A DNA stretch of 10,851 bases from an uncultured Pseudomonadota bacterium (lineage in GTDB: Bacteria; Pseudomonadota; Alphaproteobacteria; Rs-D84). Below are positions 1-7,548 of the stretch, piece by piece (position 1 is the first letter of the stretch; each line of letters opens with the position of its first letter). The stretch covers positions 1 to 10,851 of the forward strand of contig CACYQE010000035.1 in NCBI GenBank assembly GCA_902776515.1, in the 5' to 3' direction. A program made the position numbers and the translations under genes. Under the pieces are notes generated by a model. The model was not told the origin of the DNA and did no database searches. It worked only from the letters and a program-made list of their open reading frames with translations.

Positions 1-388
1 ATTTTTCGGATTCAATAATAATCAAAGAACCTTCTTGTGCCTTGGATGACAAAGCCATCTTCAAGCCCAAACTGCGAATCTTTTTTGGCAAATCAATACT
101 GTGATCACGAACAACAGGTCCATGAACGACACCACCGCCACGCATATGAACATTGTAACGTTCACCTTGACGTGCGTTACCTGTCTTCTTTTGCTTAAAG
201 GCTTTTTTGCCACTGCCTTGAACATCAGAAACAGTTTTTACCGCATGTGTACCCGCACGGGACTTTGCACGTTGCCAAGTAACAACACGATGCAAAATAT
301 CTGCACGTGGTGACAAACCAAAAATAGAATCTTGCAAATCAATCTTACCGACCGCTTTGCCATCAAAATTTATAATATTTACTTGCAT
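1..388 (-). CDS. rplD: 50S ribosomal protein L4 (uL4), 3' part cut by window edge
   Basis: Reading from an ATG at 388 the frame stays open to the window edge and gives 129 residues starting MQVNIINFDGKAVG. It is recognisable as uL4: GSGKKAFKQKKTGNARQG (residues 58-75) is the conserved basic start of the extended loop that lines the peptide exit tunnel, and GPVVRDHS...DLPKKIRSLGLKMALSSKA is the alphaproteobacterial form of the following region. Family length is about 200 residues, so roughly 70-80 C-terminal residues lie outside the window. L4 is an early 23S rRNA-binding assembly protein; in E. coli it also represses its own S10 operon, but no S10-type leader is visible here because rpsJ follows tuf directly. 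A ribosome binding site AAGGTG lies 9 nt before the ATG, and the gap to rplC is 36 nt, which supports one transcript. The loop tip YNVHM (78-82) departs from the usual SPxF/W sequence. Confidence 0.96.
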   Translation of the reverse strand, partial: MQVNIINFDGKAVGKIDLQDSIFGLSPRADILHRVVTWQRAKSRAGTHAVKTVSDVQGSGKKAFKQKKTGNARQGERYNVHMRGGGVVHGPVVRDHSIDLPKKIRSLGLKMALSSKAQEGSLIIIESEK

Positions 389-424
389 TTTAGTTCACCT
401 TAATTTCCGTTGCCTTGTCAACAC

Positions 425-1147
425 TTATTCCGCAACCGTTTCTGTTTTGGTTTCTGCTTGTTCGACTTCTGCAGATTTTTTTGCTGATGTCGGAACAGGT
501 AATTCTTTTTGTTCTTTCTTGATTGCATCAGTAATCAATACGAACGTCCCATTGCTGCCCGGAACCGCACCTTCTACAAAAATCAAGTTATCGACTGCAT
601 CTGTGCCAAATATCTTTAAATTCTGAACCGTTACGGTTTCATTACCCATCTGACCGGACATCTTTTTGCCCTTTAAAACACGACCTGGCCATTCGCGCAT
701 ACCCGTACCACCAAGGGAACGATGAGCTTTTAAAACACCGTGGGTTGCTTCCTTACCGCCAAAGTTATGACGTTTCATTGCACCCTGAAAGCCCTTACCT
801 TTGCTTGTGGCTTGAACATCTACAAACTGTCCTGCGATGAAATGATCTGCGGACAACGCTGTTCCAACAGGGATGACACAATCGTCAGAAACTCTGAATT
901 CTACAATCTTGCGATATGGTTTTACACCTGCTTTTTCTGCTGCAACAGCCTGAGGTTTTGCAACATGCTTTGCCTTGGCCTCACGAATACCAAGAACATT
1001 AGCAACATACCCATTTTTTTCGACCGTGCGATTTCCAATGACAGTGCAATCGCCGACAGACAAAACCGTCACTGCATGTGCGACACCGCCATCATCATAC
1101 ATACGAGTCATTCCTATTTTTGTTGTAATTAATCCGCTACGTTTCAT
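425..1147 (-). CDS. rplC: 50S ribosomal protein L3 (uL3)
   Basis: This 240-residue protein is clearly uL3. It opens MKRSGLITTKIGMTRMYDDGG and contains TSKGKGFQGAMKRHNF (114-129), ATHGVLKAHRSLGGTG (134-149) and LKGKKMSGQMGNE (158-170), the core and the long finger that reaches the peptidyl transferase centre of 23S rRNA. It is one of the earliest proteins in 50S assembly. E. coli L3 is 209 residues; the excess is a charged Lys/Glu/Thr/Ala-rich tail from about residue 205 (AIKKEQKELPVPTSAKKSAE...), a kind of extension common in Alphaproteobacteria. At the position aligning with E. coli Gln150, the residue methylated by PrmB, this protein has Glu152. It lies between rpsJ and rplD in the usual S10 operon order, with an AAGG ribosome binding site upstream. 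Confidence 0.98.
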   Translation of the reverse strand: MKRSGLITTKIGMTRMYDDGGVAHAVTVLSVGDCTVIGNRTVEKNGYVANVLGIREAKAKHVAKPQAVAAEKAGVKPYRKIVEFRVSDDCVIPVGTALSADHFIAGQFVDVQATSKGKGFQGAMKRHNFGGKEATHGVLKAHRSLGGTGMREWPGRVLKGKKMSGQMGNETVTVQNLKIFGTDAVDNLIFVEGAVPGSNGTFVLITDAIKKEQKELPVPTSAKKSAEVEQAETKTETVAE

Positions 1148-1173
1148 TTCTTTATGCCTTTTTTATATGTCAG

Positions 1174-1201
1174 AGGTTAGAATATCCTTTGCAAAAGTCA
1201 A
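1174..1201 (-). promoter_or_regulatory. possible internal promoter between rpsJ and rplC
   Basis: In the 81-bp rpsJ-rplC spacer the minus strand reads TTGACT (1196-1201), a 16-bp spacer, then TAACCT (1174-1179). The -35 box matches consensus at five of six positions but the -10 at only three. The spacer is longer than most ribosomal spacers here, which leaves room for a promoter. It may be chance in AT-rich sequence. Confidence 0.28.
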
Positions 1202-1228
1202 TAATAATCTAACGCTAACAAAACCTTT

Positions 1229-1540
1229 TTATAATTTAATTTTTACATCAACACCCGATGCCAAATCCAATTTCATCAGTGCATCTACTGTCTGAGGAGT
1301 TGGATCTACAATATCCACAACCGCTTTGTGGTTGCGAATTTCGAACTGTTCACGTGATTTTTTATCAACGTGTGGAGAACGATTGACAGTAAATTTCTGA
1401 ATCAATGTCGGCAAACGAACAGGCCCAACGACATCTGCGCCGGTACGCTTTGCGGTTTTGACAATTTCTTCCACTGATTCCATCAAAACTCTGTGGTCAA
1501 AAGCCGTCAATTTGATGCGAATTTTTGATGCTGGTACCAT
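1229..1540 (-). CDS. rpsJ: 30S ribosomal protein S10 (uS10)
   Basis: The 103-residue product has the normal family length and the full set of S10 motifs: [14 protein letters not shown] (6-19), [21 protein letters not shown] (25-45), the loop [15 protein letters not shown] (55-69) and [25 protein letters not shown] near the end. S10 binds the 3' domain of 16S rRNA in the 30S head. In many bacteria it also acts as NusE, partnering NusB in antitermination. It begins 80 bp after tuf, with AAGGGA upstream of the ATG as ribosome binding site. In E. coli rpsJ heads its own operon, but here it continues directly from the str operon, as in many Alphaproteobacteria. Nothing is unusual in the protein. 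Confidence 0.98.
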   Translation of the reverse strand: MVPASKIRIKLTAFDHRVLMESVEEIVKTAKRTGADVVGPVRLPTLIQKFTVNRSPHVDKKSREQFEIRNHKAVVDIVDPTPQTVDALMKLDLASGVDVKIKL

Positions 1541-1576
1541 TTTGCTTGTTTCCCTTATTTATCTATTTCGCAGTTA

Positions 1577-1607
1577 TTGGCCGCCCCGGTTTCCCAAGGG
1601 CGACCAA
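1577..1607 (-). other. GC-rich hairpin in the tuf-rpsJ spacer
   Basis: The 80-bp gap between tuf and rpsJ has an inverted repeat: TTGGCCGCCC (1577-1586) against GGGCGACCAA (1598-1607). This is ten pairs, one of them G.U in the minus-strand RNA, around an 11-nt loop. No T-run follows, so it is not a standard intrinsic terminator. It sits at the str/S10 junction, where an RNA processing site, partial attenuator or 3'-end stabiliser for the abundant tuf message would be useful. That role is inference. Confidence 0.6.
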
Positions 1608-1620
1608 TTTCTGTTTTTCA

Positions 1621-2808
1621 TTATTTAACAATCTTGGATACAACACCTGCACCAACTGTGCGTCCGCCTTCACGGATAGCAAAGCGGCGACCTTCGTCCA
1701 TAGCAATCGGAGCAATCAAAGCAACCGAGATACGAACGTTATCACCCGGCAGAACCATTTCTTTGTCTGCTGGCAAAGTGATTGTACCTGTTACGTCTGT
1801 TGTGCTAAAGAAGAACTGAGGACGATAGTTGCTAAAGAACGCTGTGTGACGTCCACCTTCTTCTTTGGTCAAAATATAAACTTCTGCTTCGAAATCTGTG
1901 TGTGGGGTAATAGAACCCGGTTTGCAGATAATTTGACCACGTTCAACATCTTCTTTCTTGGTTCCACGCAACAACAAACCAACGTTATCACCGGCTTCAC
2001 CTTGATCCAACAATTTGCGGAACATTTCAACACCGGTAACAGTTGTTTTCTGTGTCGGTTTCAAACCAACGATTTCACATTCGTCACCAACTTTGATAAC
2101 ACCAGCTTCTACACGGCCAGTTACAACGGTTCCACGACCTGTGATAGAGAACACGTCTTCAATTGGCATCAAGAAAGGTTTATCAACCGGACGTTCTGGC
2201 ATTGGGATGTATTCATCGCAAGCTTTCAACAAAGCGTCAATGGATTCTTTACCAAAGCCATCGTTTTTGCCTTCCAATGCGGAAATCGCAGAACCACGGA
2301 TGATTGGCACATTTTCACCGTCAAAGTCGTTTGCAGACAACAATTCACGGATTTCCATTTCAACCAATTCCAACAATTCTGGATCGTTTGCCAAATCACA
2401 TTTGTTCAAATAAACTACGATTTTTGGAATACCTACTTGACGAGCCAACAAAATATGTTCGCGTGTTTGTGGCATTGGACCATCAGTAGCAGCAACCACC
2501 AAAATAGCACCATCCATCTGCGCAGCACCAGTAATCATGTTTTTAACATAGTCCGCGTGTCCTGGGCAGTCAACGTGAGCATAGTGACGATTTGCTGTTT
2601 CGTATTCAACGTGTGCAGTATTAATTGTTATACCACGTGCTTTTTCTTCTGGTGCATTATCGATTTGATCAACACCTTTTTGTGCGTCAATACCGACACC
2701 ATAGTAATGAACGATAGCAGCTGTCAAAGTTGTTTTACCATGGTCAACGTGACCAATAGTACCAATATTGACATGAGGTTTTGTTCTTACATACTTTTCT
2801 TTTGCCAT
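1621..2808 (-). CDS. tuf: Translation elongation factor Tu
   Basis: The 395-residue protein is a full-length EF-Tu. GTPase motifs are intact: GHVDHGKT (19-26, P-loop), DCPGH (80-84, with the catalytic His84), NKCD (135-138) and GSAISALEG for the G5 base contact. Beta-barrel domains 2 and 3 follow, including [17 protein letters not shown] and the C-terminal [23 protein letters not shown]-Tu carries aminoacyl-tRNA to the ribosomal A site and hydrolyses GTP on codon match. A strong AAGGAG ribosome binding site lies just before the ATG, in line with the very high expression expected. It follows fusA by 41 bp, the normal str operon position. Only one tuf copy is visible; many proteobacteria have a second elsewhere. 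Confidence 0.99.
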   Translation of the reverse strand: MAKEKYVRTKPHVNIGTIGHVDHGKTTLTAAIVHYYGVGIDAQKGVDQIDNAPEEKARGITINTAHVEYETANRHYAHVDCPGHADYVKNMITGAAQMDGAILVVAATDGPMPQTREHILLARQVGIPKIVVYLNKCDLANDPELLELVEMEIRELLSANDFDGENVPIIRGSAISALEGKNDGFGKESIDALLKACDEYIPMPERPVDKPFLMPIEDVFSITGRGTVVTGRVEAGVIKVGDECEIVGLKPTQKTTVTGVEMFRKLLDQGEAGDNVGLLLRGTKKEDVERGQIICKPGSITPHTDFEAEVYILTKEEGGRHTAFFSNYRPQFFFSTTDVTGTITLPADKEMVLPGDNVRISVALIAPIAMDEGRRFAIREGGRTVGAGVVSKIVK

Positions 2809-2849
2809 AGTTTTCTCCTTAGGCTGTTAGTTATTTAGTTTTCAATCTT

Positions 2850-4931
2850 TTATTTTGTCATTTTCTTAATTACTTCGTCAGCAACATTTTGTGGAACTTC
2901 GTCATAGTGTGACAATTCCATATATGGATTTGCACGACCTTGGGACAAAGAACGCAATGTTTTGACATACCCGAACAAATTCGCCAGTGGAACGAACGCA
3001 GAAATAACCTGGTTTCCAAACTGGGTTTCGATACCATTGATTTGTCCACGACGGCTGTTCAAGTCACCGATGATGTCACCGACATATTCTTCCGGTGTGT
3101 TAACCGAAAGTTTCATAATCGGTTCCAACAACTTTGGCGCGGCCTTTTTCATTGCTTCGCGGAAGCAGGCACGTGCCGCAATTTCAAAGCACAACACATT
3201 AGAGTCAACTTCGTGATATTTACCATCAACCAATGTTGCTTTGAAATCCACTGTCGGATAGCCAATCAAAACACCTGTCTGTTGTGCTATCTTCAATCCT
3301 TTTTCTACCCCGGGGATGTATTCTTTTGGAATCGCACCACCGACAATCTTGTTTTCGAACTCGTATCCCTTGCCCGGTTCCAACGGTTCAAATTCAATTT
3401 TCACCTGGGCGTATTGACCGGAACCACCAGACTGTTTCTTGTGGGTGTATTCTTCGGTCACAGGTTTACGGAATGTTTCACGATACGCGATACGTGGTTC
3501 ACCGACATTAACGTCAACTTTGAATTCACGCAACAAACGATCAACCAAAATTTCCAAATGCAATTCACCAACACCCGCCAAAATTGTTTGACCAGATTCT
3601 TCGTCCACAGATACGCGGAACGATGGGTCTTCTTTGGCCAATGCTTGTAAACCCAAAGACATCTTTTCAATATCAGCCTTGGTTTTTGGTTCAACAGCAA
3701 TAGAAATAACCGGTTCTGGGACGTGGATGTTTTCCAAAATAATTGGATTATTTTCATCACACAACGTATCACCAGTAATTGTTTCCTTCATACCAACCAA
3801 TGTGATAATATCACCAGCCGAAGCTTCTTTGATTTCTTCACGAGTATTTGCGTGCATCAACAACATACGACCAACACGTTCACGTTTATCACGGTTAGAA
3901 TTATAGATATAAGAACCTGATTGCAATTTACCAGAATAAATACGGATAAACATCAAGTTTCCGACAAACGGATCATTTGCAACCTTAAATGCCAAGGCAC
4001 TGAACGGTTCTTTTGGATCCGGATGACGTTCCGCAGCGGTTTCTTTATCCATCTTGGTGCCCTTAATCGCAGGAACATCCAAAGGTGACGGCAAATAGTC
4101 AACAATCGCATCCAACAACGGTTGAACACCCTTGTTCTTGAACGCTGTTCCACACAAGACCGGAACGAAAGCCTGGGCAATAACACCCTTGCGTAACAAT
4201 TTTTTGATTGTATCGTGATCTGGGATTTTGCCTTCCATGTATGCTTCCATAATGGCATCATCCTGGGTAACTGCTTCTTCAATCAATTTGTCATGCAATT
4301 CCTGTGCTTTTGCTTTCAATTCTTCTGGAATTTCGATTGTTACGGGATGAGAACCTGTTTCGTCTTCCCAAATCAATCCCTTCATTTCCAAAACATCAAC
4401 AACGCCACGGAAATCAGATTCAGCACCAATTGGGAAATTCAAAACCAATGGATTTGCACCCAAACGTTCACGAATCATATCCACACAACGGAAGAAGTTT
4501 CCACCGATACGATCCATCTTGTTAATAAAGCAAATACGTGGAACATTATAGCGATCAGCCTGACGCCATACAGTTTCTGTTTGTGGTTGCACACCAGATA
4601 CCGATTCGAAAACAGCAACCGCACCGTCCAAAACACGCAAAGAACGTTCAACTTCCATTGTAAAGTCAACGTGTCCCGGTGTATCAATCAAATTAATGCG
4701 GTGATCACGCCAAAAACATGTCGTTGCCGCAGATGTAATTGTAATACCACGTTCTTGTTCTTGGGCCATCCAGTCCATTGTCGCAGCACCATCGTGCACT
4801 TCACCAATTTTGTATGTCTTACCGGTATAGAACAAAATACGTTCAGATGTTGTTGTCTTACCGGCATCAATGTGTGCCATAATGCCGATATTACGATACA
4901 TATGTAAAGGGGCAGTTTTTCCAACAGACAT
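2850..4931 (-). CDS. fusA: Translation elongation factor G
   Basis: The 693-residue protein matches the usual EF-G length. Domain I has AHIDAGKTT (19-27), [10 protein letters not shown] (61-70), DTPGH (83-87, with His87) and NKMD (137-140). Later segments include [24 protein letters not shown] (domain III), YREVxF-type sequence in [27 protein letters not shown] (domain IV) and [22 protein letters not shown] at the end of domain V. EF-G drives GTP-dependent translocation of tRNA and mRNA and, with ribosome recycling factor, splits post-termination ribosomes. The GKT and [10 protein letters not shown] features indicate a canonical fusA type rather than a TetM-like protector. An AAGGAA ribosome binding site precedes the ATG, and it lies 24 bp after rpsG. 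No fusidic-acid-type resistance change was assessed. Confidence 0.99.
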   Translation of the reverse strand: MSVGKTAPLHMYRNIGIMAHIDAGKTTTSERILFYTGKTYKIGEVHDGAATMDWMAQEQERGITITSAATTCFWRDHRINLIDTPGHVDFTMEVERSLRVLDGAVAVFESVSGVQPQTETVWRQADRYNVPRICFINKMDRIGGNFFRCVDMIRERLGANPLVLNFPIGAESDFRGVVDVLEMKGLIWEDETGSHPVTIEIPEELKAKAQELHDKLIEEAVTQDDAIMEAYMEGKIPDHDTIKKLLRKGVIAQAFVPVLCGTAFKNKGVQPLLDAIVDYLPSPLDVPAIKGTKMDKETAAERHPDPKEPFSALAFKVANDPFVGNLMFIRIYSGKLQSGSYIYNSNRDKRERVGRMLLMHANTREEIKEASAGDIITLVGMKETITGDTLCDENNPIILENIHVPEPVISIAVEPKTKADIEKMSLGLQALAKEDPSFRVSVDEESGQTILAGVGELHLEILVDRLLREFKVDVNVGEPRIAYRETFRKPVTEEYTHKKQSGGSGQYAQVKIEFEPLEPGKGYEFENKIVGGAIPKEYIPGVEKGLKIAQQTGVLIGYPTVDFKATLVDGKYHEVDSNVLCFEIAARACFREAMKKAAPKLLEPIMKLSVNTPEEYVGDIIGDLNSRRGQINGIETQFGNQVISAFVPLANLFGYVKTLRSLSQGRANPYMELSHYDEVPQNVADEVIKKMTK

Positions 4932-4955
4932 TTATTCTTTCCTTTTCTTTTTATA

Positions 4956-5432
<477 letters not shown>

Positions 5433-5453
5433 TTATTTCCTTTTGTTCTTCAC

Positions 5454-5490
5454 CCGAAAAGTTCGGATTACTCATACGGATAACCGTATG
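5454..5490 (-). promoter_or_regulatory. two hairpins in rpsL-rpsG spacer, candidate S7 autoregulatory site
   Basis: The 64-bp spacer holds CATACGG/CCGTATG (5473-5479 and 5484-5490, loop of 4) and CCGAA/TTCGG (5454-5458 and 5462-5466, loop of 3). In E. coli the equivalent spacer mimics the S7 binding site on 16S rRNA and is where S7 represses translation. The hairpins are seen directly; the S7 role is inferred from position only. Confidence 0.45.
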
Positions 5491-5493
5491 TAA

Positions 5494-5868
5494 TTATTTT
5501 GCAGCCTTCTTTGCACCATACAAAGAACGACCTTGTTTTCTGCTTTCTACGCCCTTGGTATCCAAAACACCACGAATGATATGATACTTAACACCGGGCA
5601 AGTCCTTTACACGACCGCCACGAATCATAACAACGCTGTGTTCCTGAAGATTATGACCTTCCCCAGGGATATACGCGGTAACTTCATGACCGTTTGCCAG
5701 TTTAACACGGGCAACTTTACGTTGAGCAGAGTTAGGTTTTTTAGGTGTGGTTGTGTACACACGTGTGCAAACACCACGCTTTTGCGGATTTCCACCCATA
5801 TCAGGTGCGTCACTTTTGTCGCGACCCTTGGTACGTGGTTTCCGAATCAGTTGATTCACTGTTGGCAT
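5494..5868 (-). CDS. rpsL: 30S ribosomal protein S12 (uS12), first gene of the str-S10 unit
   Basis: The 124-residue product is S12: [12 protein letters not shown] at the start, [24 protein letters not shown] (34-57) and [27 protein letters not shown] (70-96). The protein sits at the decoding centre of the 30S subunit and controls accuracy. The PKKPN lysines (43-44) and K88 in GRVKDLPGV, the usual sites of streptomycin-resistance changes, are the normal residues, so the sequence is of the sensitive type. Asp89 in the DLPGV motif is the residue that RimO methylthiolates in E. coli. It is the promoter-proximal gene, with a leader of about 140 nt and a weak ribosome binding site (AAAGAGA about 8 nt upstream). 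It is followed by rpsG after 64 bp. Confidence 0.99.
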   Translation of the reverse strand: MPTVNQLIRKPRTKGRDKSDAPDMGGNPQKRGVCTRVYTTTPKKPNSAQRKVARVKLANGHEVTAYIPGEGHNLQEHSVVMIRGGRVKDLPGVKYHIIRGVLDTKGVESRKQGRSLYGAKKAAK

Positions 5869-6017
5869 TCAATATCTCTTTGTTTTTTCTTTACCTTTTT
5901 ACTACACAAAAGGACCGTATCAGACTTATTTTAACGGCGAAACCGCAATTATAAATCTGTCATTTTACGGCACTTTTCTGTGTTTTTACTCTCCTTATTT
6001 ACACGGAAAGCGTCCAT

Positions 6018-6046
6018 ACTATAACCCCAAAGGTGGCGGTTGTCAA
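6018..6046 (-). promoter_or_regulatory. str-S10 operon promoter
   Basis: On the minus strand TTGACA (6041-6046) is followed by a 17-bp spacer and TATAGT (6018-6023), matching sigma70-type consensus at six and five positions. Transcription would start near 6010, giving a leader of about 140 nt before rpsL. Repeat block I ends only about 17 bp beyond the -35 box, so the repeats have approached but not broken this promoter. Confidence 0.85.
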
Positions 6047-6116
6047 GGAAAAATCCATATTTTTGTGGGTTGTGATTAGTGGGTGGTGGTTAGTGGTTTG
6101 TGGTTAGTGAGTCGTC

Positions 6117-6136
6117 ATACCGGCGAAAGCCGGTAT
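6117..6136 (+). repeat. REP-like hairpin, TA variant with GAAA loop
   Basis: Stem ATACCGGC, loop GAAA, stem GCCGGTAT: eight perfect pairs closed by a GNRA-type tetraloop. It is preceded by CGTC, like the other copies in the window. A core CCGCCTGAGACTAATCCGC follows, as after the hairpin at 6302. The second hairpin expected from the other copies is missing here. Confidence 0.8.
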
Positions 6137-6289
6137 CTCTGCATTACCGCCTGAGACTAATCCGCGACAGTGACTCGGCATCAACACCAAACTACCCCGG
6201 CGGGTGCTACCCGCCACCCCTTCTTTGGAAAAGAAGGGGATGGAACCGCGACAAAGCCGAACGAGACCCCGGCCGAAATCACCCAAAAA

Positions 6290-6403
6290 AATTGAAACGT
6301 CACCCCGGCGTAGGCCGGGGTCTTGTTGCAACCGCCTGAGACTAATCCGCAACAAAGTCTGACGAGATCCCGATTTTCATCGGGATGACGATTCACAAAC
6401 CAC
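6290..6403 (+). repeat. direct repeat copy 1: paired hairpins around a GAGACTAATCCGC core
   Basis: About 113 bp match 7629-7742 in the same orientation with four differences and no gaps. Order: hairpin A at 6302-6321 (ACCCCGGC, GTAG, GCCGGGGT); a core holding TTGTTGC (6323-6329), AGACT (6339-6343), GCAACAA (6349-6355) and AGTCT (6356-6360); then hairpin B at 6367-6386 (ATCCCGAT, TTTC, ATCGGGAT). Read on the minus strand, hairpin B has the same CGTC...CTCGTC surroundings as hairpin A on the plus strand, so the unit is an inverted pair, similar in design to BIME elements. Confidence 0.9.
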
Positions 6404-6458
6404 ACCCCACTACCAACCACCCACTAACACAAACCACTAATCACTAATCACTAACCAC

Positions 6459-6486
6459 AAAAAAACACCGGCCAAACGGTCGGTGT
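6459..6486 (-). terminator. intrinsic terminator of the outer membrane protein gene
   Basis: Nine pairs (one G.U) join ACACCGGCC (6465-6473) and GGTCGGTGT (6478-6486) around a 4-nt loop. In the minus-strand transcript seven U residues follow. It lies about 20 nt after the gene's stop. The other side also has a short T-run, so it could stop plus-strand transcripts too. Confidence 0.88.
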
Positions 6487-6506
6487 TTTTATAGTTTAAT
6501 GGTTGA

Positions 6507-7388
6507 TTAGAAATCAATACCGAATTTAACACCAAAGCCAAATCCGTCTTCTGCTTCCCAACCTTTTTCACCATTGTCTTTCCAGTGTTTCATAGCACCG
6601 TTAACATAAGCACCAACATACTTTGTTGCATCAATGTTATAGTTTACACCAAACGTACCTGTCCAACGACCAGCATTTTCAACATCTGCCAAACTTTTAA
6701 CATCTGTGTATGTTGCAACTTTGTCATTGGAAACACCGGTATATTCAACACCAGCAACCAAATTGAACATATCGTTGATAACGAATTGACCGTCTACACC
6801 AAACTTCCATGAGTGTTGACCATAATCACCCCAGTTGAATGATTCTGCGTTCAAGTATTCGTATGCGATATGACCAGCAACTGTGAATTGTGCTGTTGTG
6901 TAACCACCACGAACACCCGCTGTCCATGTATAACCAGTCAAATCTTTATCAAACCAGAAAGTGTCATCAGCCAAATCACTGTGAACAGCCAAACCGCCAG
7001 CACCCTGTGCAATTGCACCGGCATTATATGCACCGTATGCATCAACTTTCAATGCACCTTTGTCCAATGCACGGAATGTTGCTTTCACGCCCAAATCTGT
7101 CCAGCCATAGCGATCAAACATTTCATCATCGCCACCCAATGCTTCGTCTTCGGCCATTTCAGCAAAACCAGCTTTAACGCTAACCGCCAATTTATCTGTG
7201 ATACCATAACCAAATTCTTCACCCAATGTCCAATCTTTTGTTGTTTCGGAATGTGAAGACAAAGCTGTTTCACTGTAGAAGTGGCCAGCCTTTGGCATAT
7301 ACAACGGATTACCGTCAATTGTGTTTGCAGCGTATGCACCGGAAACGGCGAATACAGACAATAAAGATGTTAAAGCAATTTTTTTCAT
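6507..7388 (-). CDS. Sec-secreted beta-barrel outer membrane protein, porin-like, exact family unknown
   Basis: The 293-residue product starts with a clear signal peptide, MKKIALTSLLSVFAVSGAYA, with an AYA cleavage site before ANTIDG, giving a mature protein of about 273 residues. The rest alternates short hydrophobic/aromatic strands and polar, Asp/Gly-rich turns (for example FGYGITDKLAVSVKAGF, TAGVRGGYTTAQFTVAGHIAYEYL, FGFGVKFGIDF) and ends in Phe, the usual signal for the BAM insertion machinery. It is therefore most likely an outer membrane barrel. Whether it forms a pore, an adhesin scaffold or a structural protein cannot be told, and no OmpA-type peptidoglycan-binding domain follows. 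It is a single-gene unit with its own promoter, AAAGGA ribosome binding site, 5' hairpin and terminator, which suggests strong expression. Direct repeats lie on both sides. Confidence 0.85.
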   Translation of the reverse strand: MKKIALTSLLSVFAVSGAYAANTIDGNPLYMPKAGHFYSETALSSHSETTKDWTLGEEFGYGITDKLAVSVKAGFAEMAEDEALGGDDEMFDRYGWTDLGVKATFRALDKGALKVDAYGAYNAGAIAQGAGGLAVHSDLADDTFWFDKDLTGYTWTAGVRGGYTTAQFTVAGHIAYEYLNAESFNWGDYGQHSWKFGVDGQFVINDMFNLVAGVEYTGVSNDKVATYTDVKSLADVENAGRWTGTFGVNYNIDATKYVGAYVNGAMKHWKDNGEKGWEAEDGFGFGVKFGIDF

Positions 7389-7417
7389 ACTTTATCCTTT
7401 CCTTTTTGTTTAATTTG

Positions 7418-7439
7418 AACTAGAAATCTTGTCCTAGTT
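7418..7439 (-). other. hairpin at the 5' end of the outer membrane protein mRNA
   Basis: AACTAG (7418-7423) and CTAGTT (7434-7439) are perfect inverted repeats around a 10-nt loop, placed where transcription should begin. Hairpins at the extreme 5' end stabilise E. coli ompA mRNA; a similar role here is inference. Confidence 0.45.
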
Positions 7440-7445
7440 AATGTC

Positions 7446-7474
7446 ATTAAACCCCATTATGGGAAACAATTCAA
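7446..7474 (-). promoter_or_regulatory. promoter of the outer membrane protein gene with palindrome in the spacer
   Basis: On the minus strand TTGAAT (7469-7474), a 17-bp spacer and TTTAAT (7446-7451) form a good sigma70-type promoter about 50 bp before the ribosome binding site. The spacer contains the exact palindrome CCCATTATGGG (7453-7463), which would suit a dimeric repressor. That function is only a suggestion. Confidence 0.65.
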
Positions 7475-7548
7475 GGAAAAAGATTTTTGCAAAATGTTTT
7501 GAAATATGATACAATCGGCACCGCTCGATTCGGAAAAAATTCCCAAGT

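Larger units (their letters stand above)
6064..6458. repeat. repeat block I: composite palindromic element with TTAGTG-rich ends
   Basis: This 395-bp gene-free block separates the str promoter from the outer membrane protein terminator. The left edge (6064-6110) is a G-rich tract of degenerate GGTTAGTGG units. The right edge (6388-6458) is its reverse complement style, CCACTAATCACTAACCAC. Inside are hairpins at 6117-6136, 6199-6215 (GGCGGGT/ACCCGCC), 6217-6239 (CCCCTTCTT/AAGAAGGGG), 6302-6321 and 6367-6386. The phrase CCGCCTGAGACTAATCCGC occurs twice (near 6148 and 6333), so at least two related units have merged. Short open frames here merely read through the palindromes and have no support as genes. 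Confidence 0.85.

Noticed and set aside
1525..2838. 437-residue plus-strand frame opposite tuf, and other long frames opposite fusA, rplC and rpsG
   Set aside because: They are antisense shadows of well-supported genes, rich in Cys, Phe and Asn, with no recognisable domains.
5935..5975. Possible leader peptide MTDL before rpsL on the minus strand
   Set aside because: Four codons with no convincing ribosome binding site and no linked attenuator; consistent with chance.
6100..6420. Short open frames on both strands in repeat block I, and a similar one at 7457-7735
   Set aside because: They read through palindromic repeats, give near-identical low-information peptides from different loci, and lack ribosome binding sites. 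They are repeat translations, not genes.
7484..7514. Plus-strand promoter-like TTGCAA, 17 bp, TACAAT
   Set aside because: No plus-strand gene or RNA follows for more than 1 kb, and such matches are common in AT-rich spacers.
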